A DNA stretch of 64,000 nucleotides, taken from positions 61,708,779 to 61,772,778 of the forward strand of contig CM055092.1 in assembly GCA_029204225.1 (NCBI GenBank), given 5' to 3'. Source of the DNA: Diphasiastrum complanatum. Its lineage: Eukaryota; Streptophyta; Lycopodiopsida; Lycopodiales; Lycopodiaceae. How positions within the stretch are numbered: the stretch's first letter is position 1; each line of letters begins with the position of its first letter. The position numbers and the translations under genes were made by a program. The notes under the pieces were generated by a model. That model searched no databases. It saw only the letters and a program-made list of their open reading frames with translations, and was not told the origin of the DNA. Below, one piece after another: positions 45,211-57,800 of this stretch.

Positions 45211-47447
45211 GATTCTCAAATTTCACATACATTTAATGGAAAAGAGTACATTCATTTTTTTGCATTGTCTCTAAGGACAATTTTTGCTATGTGGTCATGA
45301 AGGCTATATGGGAGCTAGAGGATATTTTTTTTGAAAAGCCAAAAACTCCTCCTCACTTGACATATTAGCCTCATATGCCCTGCTCTCAGATAGCATCCTC
45401 TAGAGGGCATCTGTCCCACTCCCATTCTTCTTGGTCCTCATAGTCGATTCCATCTATGAAGTCGTCATCATTAAAATCAATAAAATCATTAAATTCAGAT
45501 ATCTCTTGGCATAAGAGATAGTATCTCATCTTCTCTGAGATTGATTACGTCTTCGATATCGCTAATGGACAAGAATGGAATGTTGTCCATATGGTATACA
45601 AGGATGTCCGTCAGGGTTATGCTCTGGCCAATCTCGCTTACGGTAGATAAAGGAGAGAGAGACAAAGAACGAGCCTTGGCAAGATTATACTCATATGCTT
45701 GCATGGCCTCCTCACATCTCCTAAATGTTGGAAAATGGTAGGATAGCAACGGAAGATAGATAGCGGATGGCTTGTGGATTGGTAGTGCAACAATTAACAG
45801 CAAAAATAGTCAAGATGAAAACTGAGTAGCAATATAAAAGATCGAAGCAATAGTGAGACAAATCTTGCACTCTAATTGTATGAGAAAAATGAGTACAAGG
45901 GTGTGGAACAGCGCGAGACTGATGGCACAAAAATTCTCCAGCTGATAATCGTTGATTGCTTTAACTTGACTAACTGAGTAGTCTATTATAGCTGATTACA
46001 AAATATCTACTTAAAAATATCTGTTTGCTTATTCTCAATTACAACTACAATTTGGGAGAGTTTGGCTTCCAATATTGGAGGCTAAAACTCGAAGAATCAA
46101 CAAAACACCTACTTTGATTCAATTCATATCAAGATAAAATTTTTTGACTTCAATGGATAATTGAATAATAAAGCTTCAAAGCACTATTATCCCTTTTCCA
46201 ATTAGCAATGTTAATTCTACACTAGGTTATGCTTCGACATTTGGATTATCTGACTTCCATTTTTGCCAAGATCAACTCCTATTTGTTTTCTATTTTTCTC
46301 TCTTTCCCCATATCTAAATTTGAAGGCTAGAGTTTTTTAGCCTTTTTCAAAAATGACCTATTTAAGAACACAAATTTGTTTCTTGAATCATATTCCTAGA
46401 CAATGTAACTTCTAACTCCTAAATAAAAAAGAATAACTCCAATAGCAATGTGAAGTTCCAAGTTTGTGCTACAAAGTTTTTAGTATATAGCTACTTCAAT
46501 AATGATTCATCTCCAACTACTATGTACCTTCCTAATCCAAAAATAATTCTCAAATATTTGCCTACTTTGAATGCTCTATTCAAGCTTCATAGTGTACAAT
46601 TATTATTTGATTCAATAATAGTAATCATAATGGAAATGTATGTTATCCATAATTATATACGTAAAATTTGCTACCCAAACTTTTGGAGTACTTAATATCT
46701 TTGCTCGTTGTTACACATAAAAAATTTATCATGGCTATTTGCAAAAAAATTTCCCCATGGATAGCTTGTTGTTGATTGATTGATGACAAAAAACTGCTAT
46801 AAACCCTCACACTATGAGGTGCAATAAGCATTGGATTACATTTTATCCTAAATCTTTAAGTAGTCAAATATTATTAACTAAAAAATGAATTCATGTTTGT
46901 TGCTGAGAACAAGGAACAAGGCTTGATGCTCGAGACTTGAGAGATGTATTTAGAAATTTGCTTACTTCCTTATGTGAGGTTTAACCATTCAGTTTGCAAA
47001 ATATTTTGAGGTTACAAATATACGCTCCATGATCTATCTTGGAATTTTTAGCTATTGGAAAACAAAATTTGGGTATAGTGTGAAGTTTTGAGAGAATTGT
47101 CACTGTAGTTTGTAATGTCGATTGTACATAGAATTTAAATATTCTGATTTTTTGACTTTCAAATTCGGACGCATATGGCGAGTGTTTTTTTTTTTTGTAA
47201 AATCATAGTATTTTTGGTGTGAATGCTTTTGCATCTTTTCAAACTTACATGTGTTTGCAAGTTTCAAATAACACTTGTTGCTATTGAGTAGCTCTTGTTT
47301 TTGTTTGAGAAACATAAGTAGCTACAATTACGACTGATGCCAAAGCACACTAAAATTTATATCATTTTCACTCAAATTTTGACAAAGAATCATAAAAACA
47401 CAATGATCAATACTTAGTGCAACCTAACACACAATAAAACGATACTC
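45211..47447. other. No gene recognised, downstream flank of the kinase gene
   Basis: A minus-strand open frame at 45495-45803 has no motif. A short stretch at 45780-45815 matches 24905-24940 (GCAACAATTARCAGCAAAAA). The right end should contain the kinase 3' untranslated region. Confidence 0.4.
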
Positions 47448-48106
47448 CTAACTACTTCCTTGATATTTTGATCGTGATCTTGACTCTGACTTTGAGAACT
47501 CTCTTTTGATTATTTCTCTAGATTTTCTACGAATTTCCTTTTTACGTTGAACAATCTCTGCATAAAGCCGCTCACGATAATCTTGAATTGTGAACCTGCA
47601 TTCAATGCACAAGCTTGAGCAGCCACCATTGGACAATGCACGATGCATTGTATAGGAGTTTCCCCCTTGAGCACCATTCAAGGTTAAGATCATCAGAGAC
47701 TTGTTCTAGCATAGAGCCTATGCATAATGACCACCATATGATGTTCATTATGGAACAATCATAAACAACATTTTGTAGCATCATGTGTTTATGGAAGGCA
47801 TTGTAAGTTAACCAGGAGGACCTTTGGAGCCAACTCTCAAGCTTATACAAGTATGCAAGGCTAATTTTGTAAGAAGCCCCTAGAACAATGATGCAAACAT
47901 GAAAAACGCCTTCTTCCTAGGAGCAATTCATGTATTAGTGGCCTACACTACTCATGAGAATCACTTGTACTTTCATAACATCGGAATAATCCATGGAAGA
48001 CATCATACTTGGTGTTATCATCCATTGGGACACGAATTGTGCGTGTACAACATGGCTCATCCATGGGGTTACCAAATTGTGCCATGTAAGGATGTTGTAA
48101 GGCTTG
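47448..48106 (-). CDS. MAPK15: MAPK15-like gene, last two exons
   Basis: 48106-48009 encodes [18 protein letters not shown] and VPMDDNT; 47595-47448 encodes [20 protein letters not shown] and a Lys/Arg/Ser-rich end ([15 protein letters not shown]). The split lysine codon AA/G joins them. The block DYRERLY after the kinase domain is a known ERK7/8 hallmark. The tail ends about 30 residues after it, whereas human ERK8 continues for well over 150. Confidence 0.88.
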
Positions 48107-48179
48107 CTGTAGATGTTAAAAAGATCAAAATCAGCACAGCTAAAATATAAACCTAACGCATTTCTTTTTTTTTCTTTTC

Positions 48180-48243
<64 letters not shown>

Positions 48244-51200
48244 GCTTTTTGTGAGTTGCCACGTTAGGACAAACTGATCTAGAGCACAAAGTTTTTCGGT
48301 TTGTCAAGAAGATGATAAGTTGATTAGTAGCATTCCAAGTCCAATTTCTAGTAAAAAGGGTTAATGACTTTCATTACAAACCAACAATCAGACTAAGGCC
48401 ATGACATTCAACTTGTTAAAAGCCTCCATTAGTCTGATGTGCTAAAAGAGGAGCAGCATTCCAGCAACCTGCATGTTATTTGACATGTAAAACAAATGGA
48501 GGAAGATAACATAATCTTTTTTGGACATTTGAAATAATTTCACCAAATCTAAAACTTCTGACAGTTATTGTAATGTATCAAATCATATGAGACCACTTAC
48601 CTCTGCTGTCAACCTCTTGTGAGGATTGAAATGAAGCAGCTTACGCAGTAGATCCTCAACTTCAGGAGAAGCACTTGGAAAGACCTTGCGAAATGACCTA
48701 TGAGAATGAAAGAACTCAATTTGGTGAATTGTTTCAACTTGAAATCTGGGACTCACACGCTATCAGTGTCTATCAGAAAGAATGGAACTTTTCAAGAAAA
48801 AAACAGGTCTGTTTTAGAGCCATGAAACATAGGGTTTGAAGCTTCCTGACATGTTCAAAGGTTTTTTAAGAATACTTTGTTTCAAACGCCACTTCCATAA
48901 AGACCACATAAAGAGAAAGAAGAGGATTTGTGTGAGTCAAGGCAGTGAGGTTCGCTCTATTGATCACCATATTGATCTACCCATATCTTGTTGGTAGAAC
49001 CGACTCCCGAGTAAAGTCTGTGTGTGTGCGCGCACGCACGCGCGTGTGTGTTGGAGGGTGAACAAATCCAAACAGGTTTTAGCATTTTACCTTGGTGCTG
49101 CGATGGTCATATTCTCAATCATGGTTGCTGCAAAAGGGGAGTCAAGTGCTGATATGTCTTCCTTCACTTTGTCCCAACATACAGGAGAACCAGTAAAAAT
49201 CATCAATAAGTGTCAATTTCTTTCAACAAAGACAAGGCATCTGAAAAATTGAGTTTATATTCTGAGAAACCAACCATACCTTGTCAGGCTTTCCAACAAG
49301 CTCAAGAACCCGTTCAATCTGGTTCATTGTTGAAGTACCTAGGAGAAATGAATGATGATATTTGCAAACAATTTGATGAGGCATTACTTTTAGTCAACTT
49401 CATATCTATAGCAATGGTCATGAGAAGTTAAACCCATTGATATGGAAATTCCAGGGGGTATCAGCCAGTCACGGCTGATTCACATGAACTTAGTTTGGTC
49501 AAGCATTTTAAATGCTATCAGCTGAAAGAGCAGTCTAAAGCTGCAAATTGATCCAAATCAACTGGTAAAACCAAAACAAGAACTGTGATGTGAAAATAAC
49601 TAAGACTTACCAGGAAAAACTGGTTTTCCATTAAGAAGCTCTGCTAAAATACAGCCACTTGACCACAGATCCACACCAAAAGTATAGCTGTTGGTATCAA
49701 ATTTCAATTCATGTTCACCACATGCAAAACTATCTAGACTTCATGAGGACGCACAAGAGCAACGTATGTAGGCTTCCAAGTTAAAAAACAAGCATCTATG
49801 CAGAGCTGTTGTGTATTGCAGAAAAAATGAGTTTATGTGCTCATTGTGAAATGTTTTGAAGAAGATTCACCATAGCTTGAAAGTGGACATGTACACATTA
49901 AATAACACAATGGAAAAGTGTGATCATACTTGGTAGAGCCAAGAAGAATCTCAGGAGCTCTATACCTGATCAAAGCATAGTTGAAAAAAATGTCACAATA
50001 TACATTTCCAAAGATTTACAAATGATAAATTTATCTAATTAGTTTTCAGCACAGAGAAAAATATCATGGGACATGAGATTGGGGTTATGCACATGATATC
50101 AATAAGCATCACATGAAACAAAAGTGGACAAAAAACCAATGACCATATGATAATTTCCAACTAAGATTACCCAATCGACTATAAGCTAATACTCAAGTAG
50201 ATTGCAGACTCTCCAAAGGAATTGCTGAGACTTCTGCAAAGAACTGAAGGAACTCCGCAACAATCAATTGCAGACTTGTGGGTTGCTTATTTATAGAGTT
50301 CTGAGGTCCAAATGGCCCATACTTGCTCATATCCACTTAGCGCAACAATGATGTTCACAGGTTCACCAGCCTAAGTGAAGCATGTAATAATCATGTCTTG
50401 GGGAGTTATCAAGGAAATAAGGCCCCAAGTATGAACAACAAAGGACCTAATCTCCCCTAATGAAGAAAACATTGTTCATTATAAGGGACAAAAAGTAGAG
50501 AAAATGCCAAGTGCATATACATTAAAACTGACGTAGATGCCACAAAAATATGTATGATAAGTAAATAGGAAGAATGTAACAATGACTGGATTGCATCCAA
50601 GAGAATGAATTGTCATAATAGGAGGTCCAACATGGTCCTGTAGCCATAGTTGCCAATAAAACAATTGCAAGTTCCAGCCCTTTGGTATAGCCGCATAGAC
50701 AAGTATTTCAGCAAGCTCAAATTTTAGAAAGCAAATCTGAATCCACAGACCTCAAGGAAGATCTAACCAAGGATATCAAAATGACCAACCTCGGTTTGCA
50801 ACACCATTGTTTAGGCCTTGAAGTATGGAGGCAAAAGAACCATACTTTTATTTCTCAAGCAAAATATGCTCAAGAGACACTCAAGAAGTCCAACATGCAA
50901 CAATGCAAACTGCTATCCACTCCCGTTGACTCAAGTGAGAAGTTGTCCAAGTTTGATGATTGTCAATGCAACTTTGTATAGACAGCTTGTGGGCAGCCTT
51001 ATTTTCTTGACAACAACCAGACCAGATATAGCATATGCAACATGAGTCATCAACCAATTCATGAATAAACCAAGAGAAGTTCATTAAAAGACAGCAAAAT
51101 GAATATTTTGCTACATAAAAGGCACTAATAACTTTGGCATAGAATATAATGATAACAACGAGCTAAAATTGCAAGGCTATGCGGAGGCGAATTGGACCAA

Positions 51201-51736
51201 AAGACAAAGATGATAGATCAACAACCGGCTACATGTTCTCATTGGGATCAAGTGCAATTTCTTGGAGTAGTACGGAGAATACTCAATGATCTTCAACTTA
51301 AACAAAGTGTCCAAAAATCATCTTTTCTAACAATCAAAGATGTATACAGTTAGCAAAAATCCATTGATGTAGAAGTAGATCAACACTTCCTATTGAGAAT
51401 TCCAAAGTAGAGAAATAGAATTGGAATAATAATGTGACACTAGTAGCCAAGTAGGTTGCCTTGAAGCTCTCCCAAAAGACCTACCTAAGCATTTTGAGGA
51501 ACCTATAGTGACATTGCTTCCTTCATTGATAAAGTTCGTAGTAGCATGCTGGGTATTTTTTGTTAGAGCTCATATTTGATGTAAAGCTATTTCAGACCAT
51601 AACAACAAGATCAACTTATGATCTTGGAGTGTGGTCTTTGCATTATTGAATTATTCTATTGGAATTTAAGACATGGATATTGTACTTGATTTGGGTCCCA
51701 TAAGCCTTATTTGCTTCTATGGACTTTAATAGATGG

Positions 51737-51809
<73 letters not shown>

Positions 51810-54800
51810 TGGTTGGTGTACAAACCTTAGAGCAAGTACCTTCTTGTAAACCTTTATCAAATCATTCTGCATATAATGAATTAACTTGGGGGGAAAAAAA
51901 TATTGCGTTGATAATATACATTGACAACCAAAGTGAGGCCAAGAAGAAGGCAACCATTGTGGAGCTTAAACATCAAGACTGAATTCTATGCTTCAAACTA
52001 AAATTTTGTGGTGTCAATTGTCCTATTGATGAGTTAAGTTCTTGTGAGTCATAACCATGGCAATAGGGGTGTCTCTTCCTTGTAAAAGCAATTCTCCTTT
52101 CAAAAGAATAGATTGTTGAGGAAAAGCACGAGATAAGCCTTTGCTTGTGAATACGCCTAGAATGTGCATAAATGAGACAACACAAAGGACAATCAACATC
52201 GTTTTTGGTATATGTGGTTATAACACATGTTGCAACTCCTTTTGTTCCAATCAAGCAACAACATCCCACCACATGATAGAGGAAACCTACATCTAGATCT
52301 TTTTAAGTACCATAGCTTTTGAAATACACATACTAGGCGTCTTATGTGGCTTATCGTCATGAACATTTCTATCAATATGACATCTTGTTTTATAGCCAGT
52401 GATCTAAAAATTGGATTTCAAATAAGAACACCAAATTGAATAATATTTTGCCCATCCTACATGTGTACAAAGAACAAAGAGAAGAATTAAGATAGCCCCT
52501 TAGTTTATGAAACATACCAGCGTGTAGCAACATAATCTGTCAAAATTGGTCCTTGCCCATTGTCATCCTTCAACTGGGCAACCTTCATGTTAACCAACCT
52601 TCATGAAATAAACTTTAAGATAAAGATAGCAATATCTTATCTTTTGAGATTAAAATATGTCCACAGTCACAATTCAATTTGAGTGATTAGTTATGTCATT
52701 AGGTAAAGCTTGGAACAAAATATATGCAAAATGTAATTTTGTCAAAACCCTAATTTTGATTGGATCTCTATTTTGTGAGATTACTAAACTTCATTTGAGT
52801 GTGTTTCAATCTTAGGAAGTGGCAAGAGTCATTAGATTGAGAAAGATCATAGGTTGATCAAGGTTTCACTATTCTATGTGTTGATTTGCTTGATATAAGT
52901 GCTAGAAGAGAATTGAGAGGTTCCATATCTTTGTGATTTATTTTTGGAAACATTTGTTGTATTTCAAAAGATTTCATTGGAACAGGTTGAAAGAGAAGGA
53001 TAAAGTCATTGCAACATGGCTGCATTCATGTGGATACATGTTGGAAGGCAATGATAGGCTTACCTCAAGCAACTATTCATTGTGGAAAGTGAGGATGGAA
53101 TCACTACTTGAGATGTTGACCTAAGAATATCCCAAGTATGCTTAATACCATACGTGGTATGACATATCCTTTAATAAGACCGATACAATATCATGCCTGG
53201 ATTTCCCTAGAATCGAAGTAAAAAACTGGGCACCTTCACTAAGTAGGTAGTGCAGCTGAAATGGTTGGACATAAAAAGGCGCACATTTATGTTGGAGAGA
53301 ATATTTGAATTCCCTTCCACCCACTTACTTTCAGTCCCTTGGAACCTTCTAAGACATTTTTGACTGATAAAAATAGGAATTAAAGACTCGATCCATATTA
53401 GCCTATAATTTTCATTGGGTTTTCTTAGTTGGATACTGCTTTGTGAATAGTATTTGCTGATTTTATAGTTTGATTGTTGCCAGAATCTGTGGGGAGTTCA
53501 TAACAAGTCATAATCCATCACATATAATTTTTTAGGATTGGCAGAAACTATCATAGAGCTTAGTCTTTATTGCAACTATGTTCACGACCAAGAACAATGT
53601 TTTCAGAAGTTATCACATAAGAACAACTATAGCCATACACAAAAGAGCATTCCCAAACAAGTAAATTCACCAATAATAAATGGGTAATTATAAGATATAG
53701 AAGACAGGTAACCAAAATGTCTTTTCAATCGTGTGTGTCCCTGTGTACCTCAGTGAAATTGAACTCCAAATCTTGACATGAAAGGAGCCCTCAATCAATG
53801 AGCCACTTATTTGCGGACTAAGTTTAAAACTAAGGAAAACTCATAAGATAAATACAAGTTCATTATGCTATAATGTGATTTTCTTACTAAGCATACCCAC
53901 AATCTCAAACAAACTCCAACAATTACACAGAGCTAATTAAAAAACGAGAACGGAGCAGAAACTGGGTACAAGATTTTCACATCTGTATACTATGGAATTT
54001 AGCAAAACCAGATTTAACTGTCACAATTTTCAGGTAAATTAGTATAAAATTGATTAAAAGCAGAGGCATCTACATTTTCAAAAGAATATGTCAAATGAGA
54101 ACACATTGCTAGGACAAAAATTATTAAGTCAAAGAAAACCATTTCTTTGTTAAACCCAATTCTAGCAACGGACGGTTCGCTGAACAAAAGTACAAGCTGA
54201 GCTTATATGGCATGATCAAAATGTACATTATGTATGATGACTGCCTTTTATATGGTAAGAGTCAAAAGCCTCAAAAATCATATAAATAAGTATACTGGCT
54301 ACTTGCCAAACTTGAATGAAGAATAATATCGCAATATATATTAGTTGGATAAGGTCTAGACACTGTGAAACATCAAGTTTGAGAGTCATAGCTGAACACT
54401 TACTGATCGGGCAAGGCCAAAATCAGCCAACTTGACTTGGCAATCGGAGTCCAGGAGAAGGTTGCTGGGCTGAAAAAATTTAGTCATGCAAAAGAAAAAT
54501 AGAAATGTTGAAACTGCTTATGAACCAGCACATGGACATGGTCCACAAAAGAGCTCAAATTGACTTCTTAATGTTTGGCTTTCACGTAAATGGATAGCAC
54601 AAAACCTTTTTCTTTAGGTTCACTCTTTCCTTCCAACACTATAAATTTCCAAAAGTAATAGATTTGGGAAGGTGTTAGATAATTTGAAGCTTTCCCTTAA
54701 CTCTCTAGTACTTCACAGAACTTTCAATGTCAGTGACAACCATTGCTCATCCTGCAGGCTATGTAGTACTACCTTTTGACAGCCACTAAACAGGCTAATA

Positions 54801-57800
54801 AATTGAGAGATGACTGACATGAAATTGTTTCAAAACTAGTCCTTACCTTTATGTCTCGATGAAGCAATCCCGCAGAGTGCAAATATTTCAAGGCCTTGAA
54901 TAGTTGATACATAATAAACTGAAATCACCACAAAAACAGAGTTGCCTTTACAACATGCTAGACATCACTGGTGAATTGTAAGTATCTCAGGCACACCTGA
55001 TTGTACATCAAATCAAGCACTTTAGGCAAAAAAGTTAGCCTATGACCTGCTTATGGACATCCTGCAGTATGTTGGCTCTGATGACAGCATGCAAATCTGC
55101 CTCTGCAACAAAAGTACATTTTCTCCTTCACGCTCTGTCTAGAAAAATGTTAAACTGCCTACTACATCCTACAGGCAGAAAACTTGTGTTACATGACAAT
55201 ACTAAGAATCTTGTGTAGCAATACGAGGAAATCAAAAGAAGCGACCTTCACATGCATGATAATTCATAATGTGATAGTGATAAACGAAGAGAACGTAGGC
55301 CATTGTCACACGCCAATTTCATACGAACATAACTTCTTACAAATAAATGCAGATCAACACATTGCCTACCCATAAAAAGCAAGATAAAAACCCCAAATGG
55401 ATTTCCATTTGATAGCTGTTGATGATAGAGATTGCGAGTTTCTTCAAGAGAGAACTCGAAGTGGAATCATTTCCTTGAAGAGGGCATGCAAGACAGCCTA
55501 TTGTTATCTCCCTTTGATATTGTTGTAAGAGAATCATTATCATTTCATAGTTTGTTGTTCCATTGTTTTGTTTTTTCATCTTTCCACACGTGGTGAGTTG
55601 GCGTATCCTGCTCATCTCTTGGTAAACAGATAATTGAGATATATTAGATGAAAAACAAGAGAAATAAGCTGAAGTTTCATCATTGCATGTAATCGCGTGA
55701 GATCGACAGGGAGTTGTCTCTTAAAATACACTCAAAGGAGAAACTTCCAAGAATGAAATCTCATGTATTTCAGTATAATGAGTAACAACTAAATAACCAA
55801 AATGTCTTCGATAATTGCACTTGAGTAAGCATGGATCTAGCACTATAGTTCTATTCTTTTGCTCGACTACCGCATTATGTTGCGGAGTGTCAGATATTGA
55901 TTGTCTTTTGATTTCAGTATGCTTACCCAAAACTTTTCTAAATAGACTCGTGCTCAACACTATCCCGGTTGTTTACTATACTCCCTCCTCCCTATCTCGG
56001 TTGTTTATTGTTTTATGCACAGTTGTACATTTTGTAAACACAGAAACAACTAAGTCACCAGCTTGTGGTGACCTTTGTAAAAATTGTAAATAAAACATTA
56101 AAGCTTCTGAGCCTCTGAGTCGCATGTTCCCTTGGTGTAGTGTACTGGGTCCTTAAAAGGAGTGTCTAGACTAACCTCCTAAAAAGTAGGAGAGTTGACT
56201 AGTCAACGGTACATGTGTCATATGCTCACTTGGACACTTTGATCCAATGAATGAGTGACACATGTCATGGATGTCTGGTCAAAGATGACGTGTCACGTGT
56301 TCGCTGGGACGCTTGGTCTAGTGTATGACTGACACATGTCAGCCTATTGAAAATTAAAATAGTTCTCTACATACGCCCACGTGTCTTGTTACATTTGACG
56401 CCCAATCAGTTCCAAAAACTGAAGAAGAGATTTTATAAGGTCCTATAAATGGAGAATTGTGACATTCCTCCAACACCTTCTACCTTAGATCCTTGTAACA
56501 CCCGTTATTGAGATAGTAGTCTTTGAATTCTTCAATGGAGATATGATAGATGCTAGATTGCCTAGGTAACACATCAGCTAGCTGTACTTAAATTAGTCAC
56601 TGCTCTTACTCTATTAAAAAAATTATTTACCCAAGGATTCATTGTTATCTTGTTCATGGCACAATAATCCGCACACATTCTAAATTAGCCATCATTGTTT
56701 GGTAACAATAAGACAGAAGAATAGAATGGAGAACTGCTTGGTCTAATAGGTCCCTTATCTCTAAGAACCTTGCCCATTTAATCATGGGAATGGTCTCCCC
56801 ACTTTTGTTCACATGCTTTCTACCCTCAAAGCTAAAAATGTGGGCAGCATAATCAACAGTCGCTTTTACCTTGTGTCTCTATGAAATCTCCAAACTAGCA
56901 TCAGTTCTGCTAATGTGACCAACAAAAATTCTCAATGATCCACCTCTCACTAACTATTTTCAACTTACCAGTTATTTGAAAAAGATCATACCTAGTGCGT
57001 GGTATCAAATGCTCCTCAAACCTCACTACCTACCTTTTTCATACGAAAACTAACACCCAAATCCTATGCCAATCCATATGAAGTGAAATTGTGCATTTTA
57101 TTTTATATGCAACAAAGCTACCATGTCACAGTTTGGCATTCTTGATAATAGTATTCGATAGCAGACCACTTAGTGGATAGTTCAAGCATCCGGTTTATGG
57201 TTCCATTTTTCCATGGCAAACTTGGCCCATATGTATATCAAGGTTATTACCAGGTAATGATTGTTTAGACACGGCTTTAATTTTCACAAATTACTATTTC
57301 AACATGTACATTATGGTAGCTTTGTCATATGCAACCAGTAGTAGTATGTTCTTGCCCCTTAATTTTTTCCTCTGATGCATAAATGTTTTGAAACCATCTT
57401 CATTATGTGCATTTTTTGATAGCCTCTATTTTTTGGCAATTTAGTTTTGGCATTTATTAGTGAAGTTTATGAGTCATACAGTTGTCGTTGGCTTTCCAGC
57501 CCTAACACGCAAACTCTATGACCTCAAACAACATAAATAGGCTTATAAAAATTATTATCATGGGTTTAATAATTTTATGAATAATTGCTTAAATCTAAGC
57601 AGCTTGATATCCGATTTTGCACAGTTTCAGTACTTGAGTTTATGATTCAGTATTCCAATTCAAGCATTCTTATAGAGATTGTTACTAAGCTACTTTTCCA
57701 CATTTATTTTGTCTTTACATTTAAAGCTTTCTCTCCATTTGCAATGTTTGTATTGTTTAGCTTGTAACTTCTTGGCAAATCAAAGAAAGATAGGCTATAT

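Noticed and set aside
47602-47850. 82-codon minus-strand ORF next to the last kinase exon
   Set aside because: It crosses the intron; the exon boundary at 47595 and AG acceptor explain the coding signal in the neighbouring frame.
47899-48150. 83-codon plus-strand ORF
   Set aside because: Antisense shadow of kinase exon 48106-48009.
51719-51982. Leu-Ser repeat protein, and Arg-Glu repeat protein on the other strand
   Set aside because: Pure translation of the (TC)n tract inside a kinase intron.
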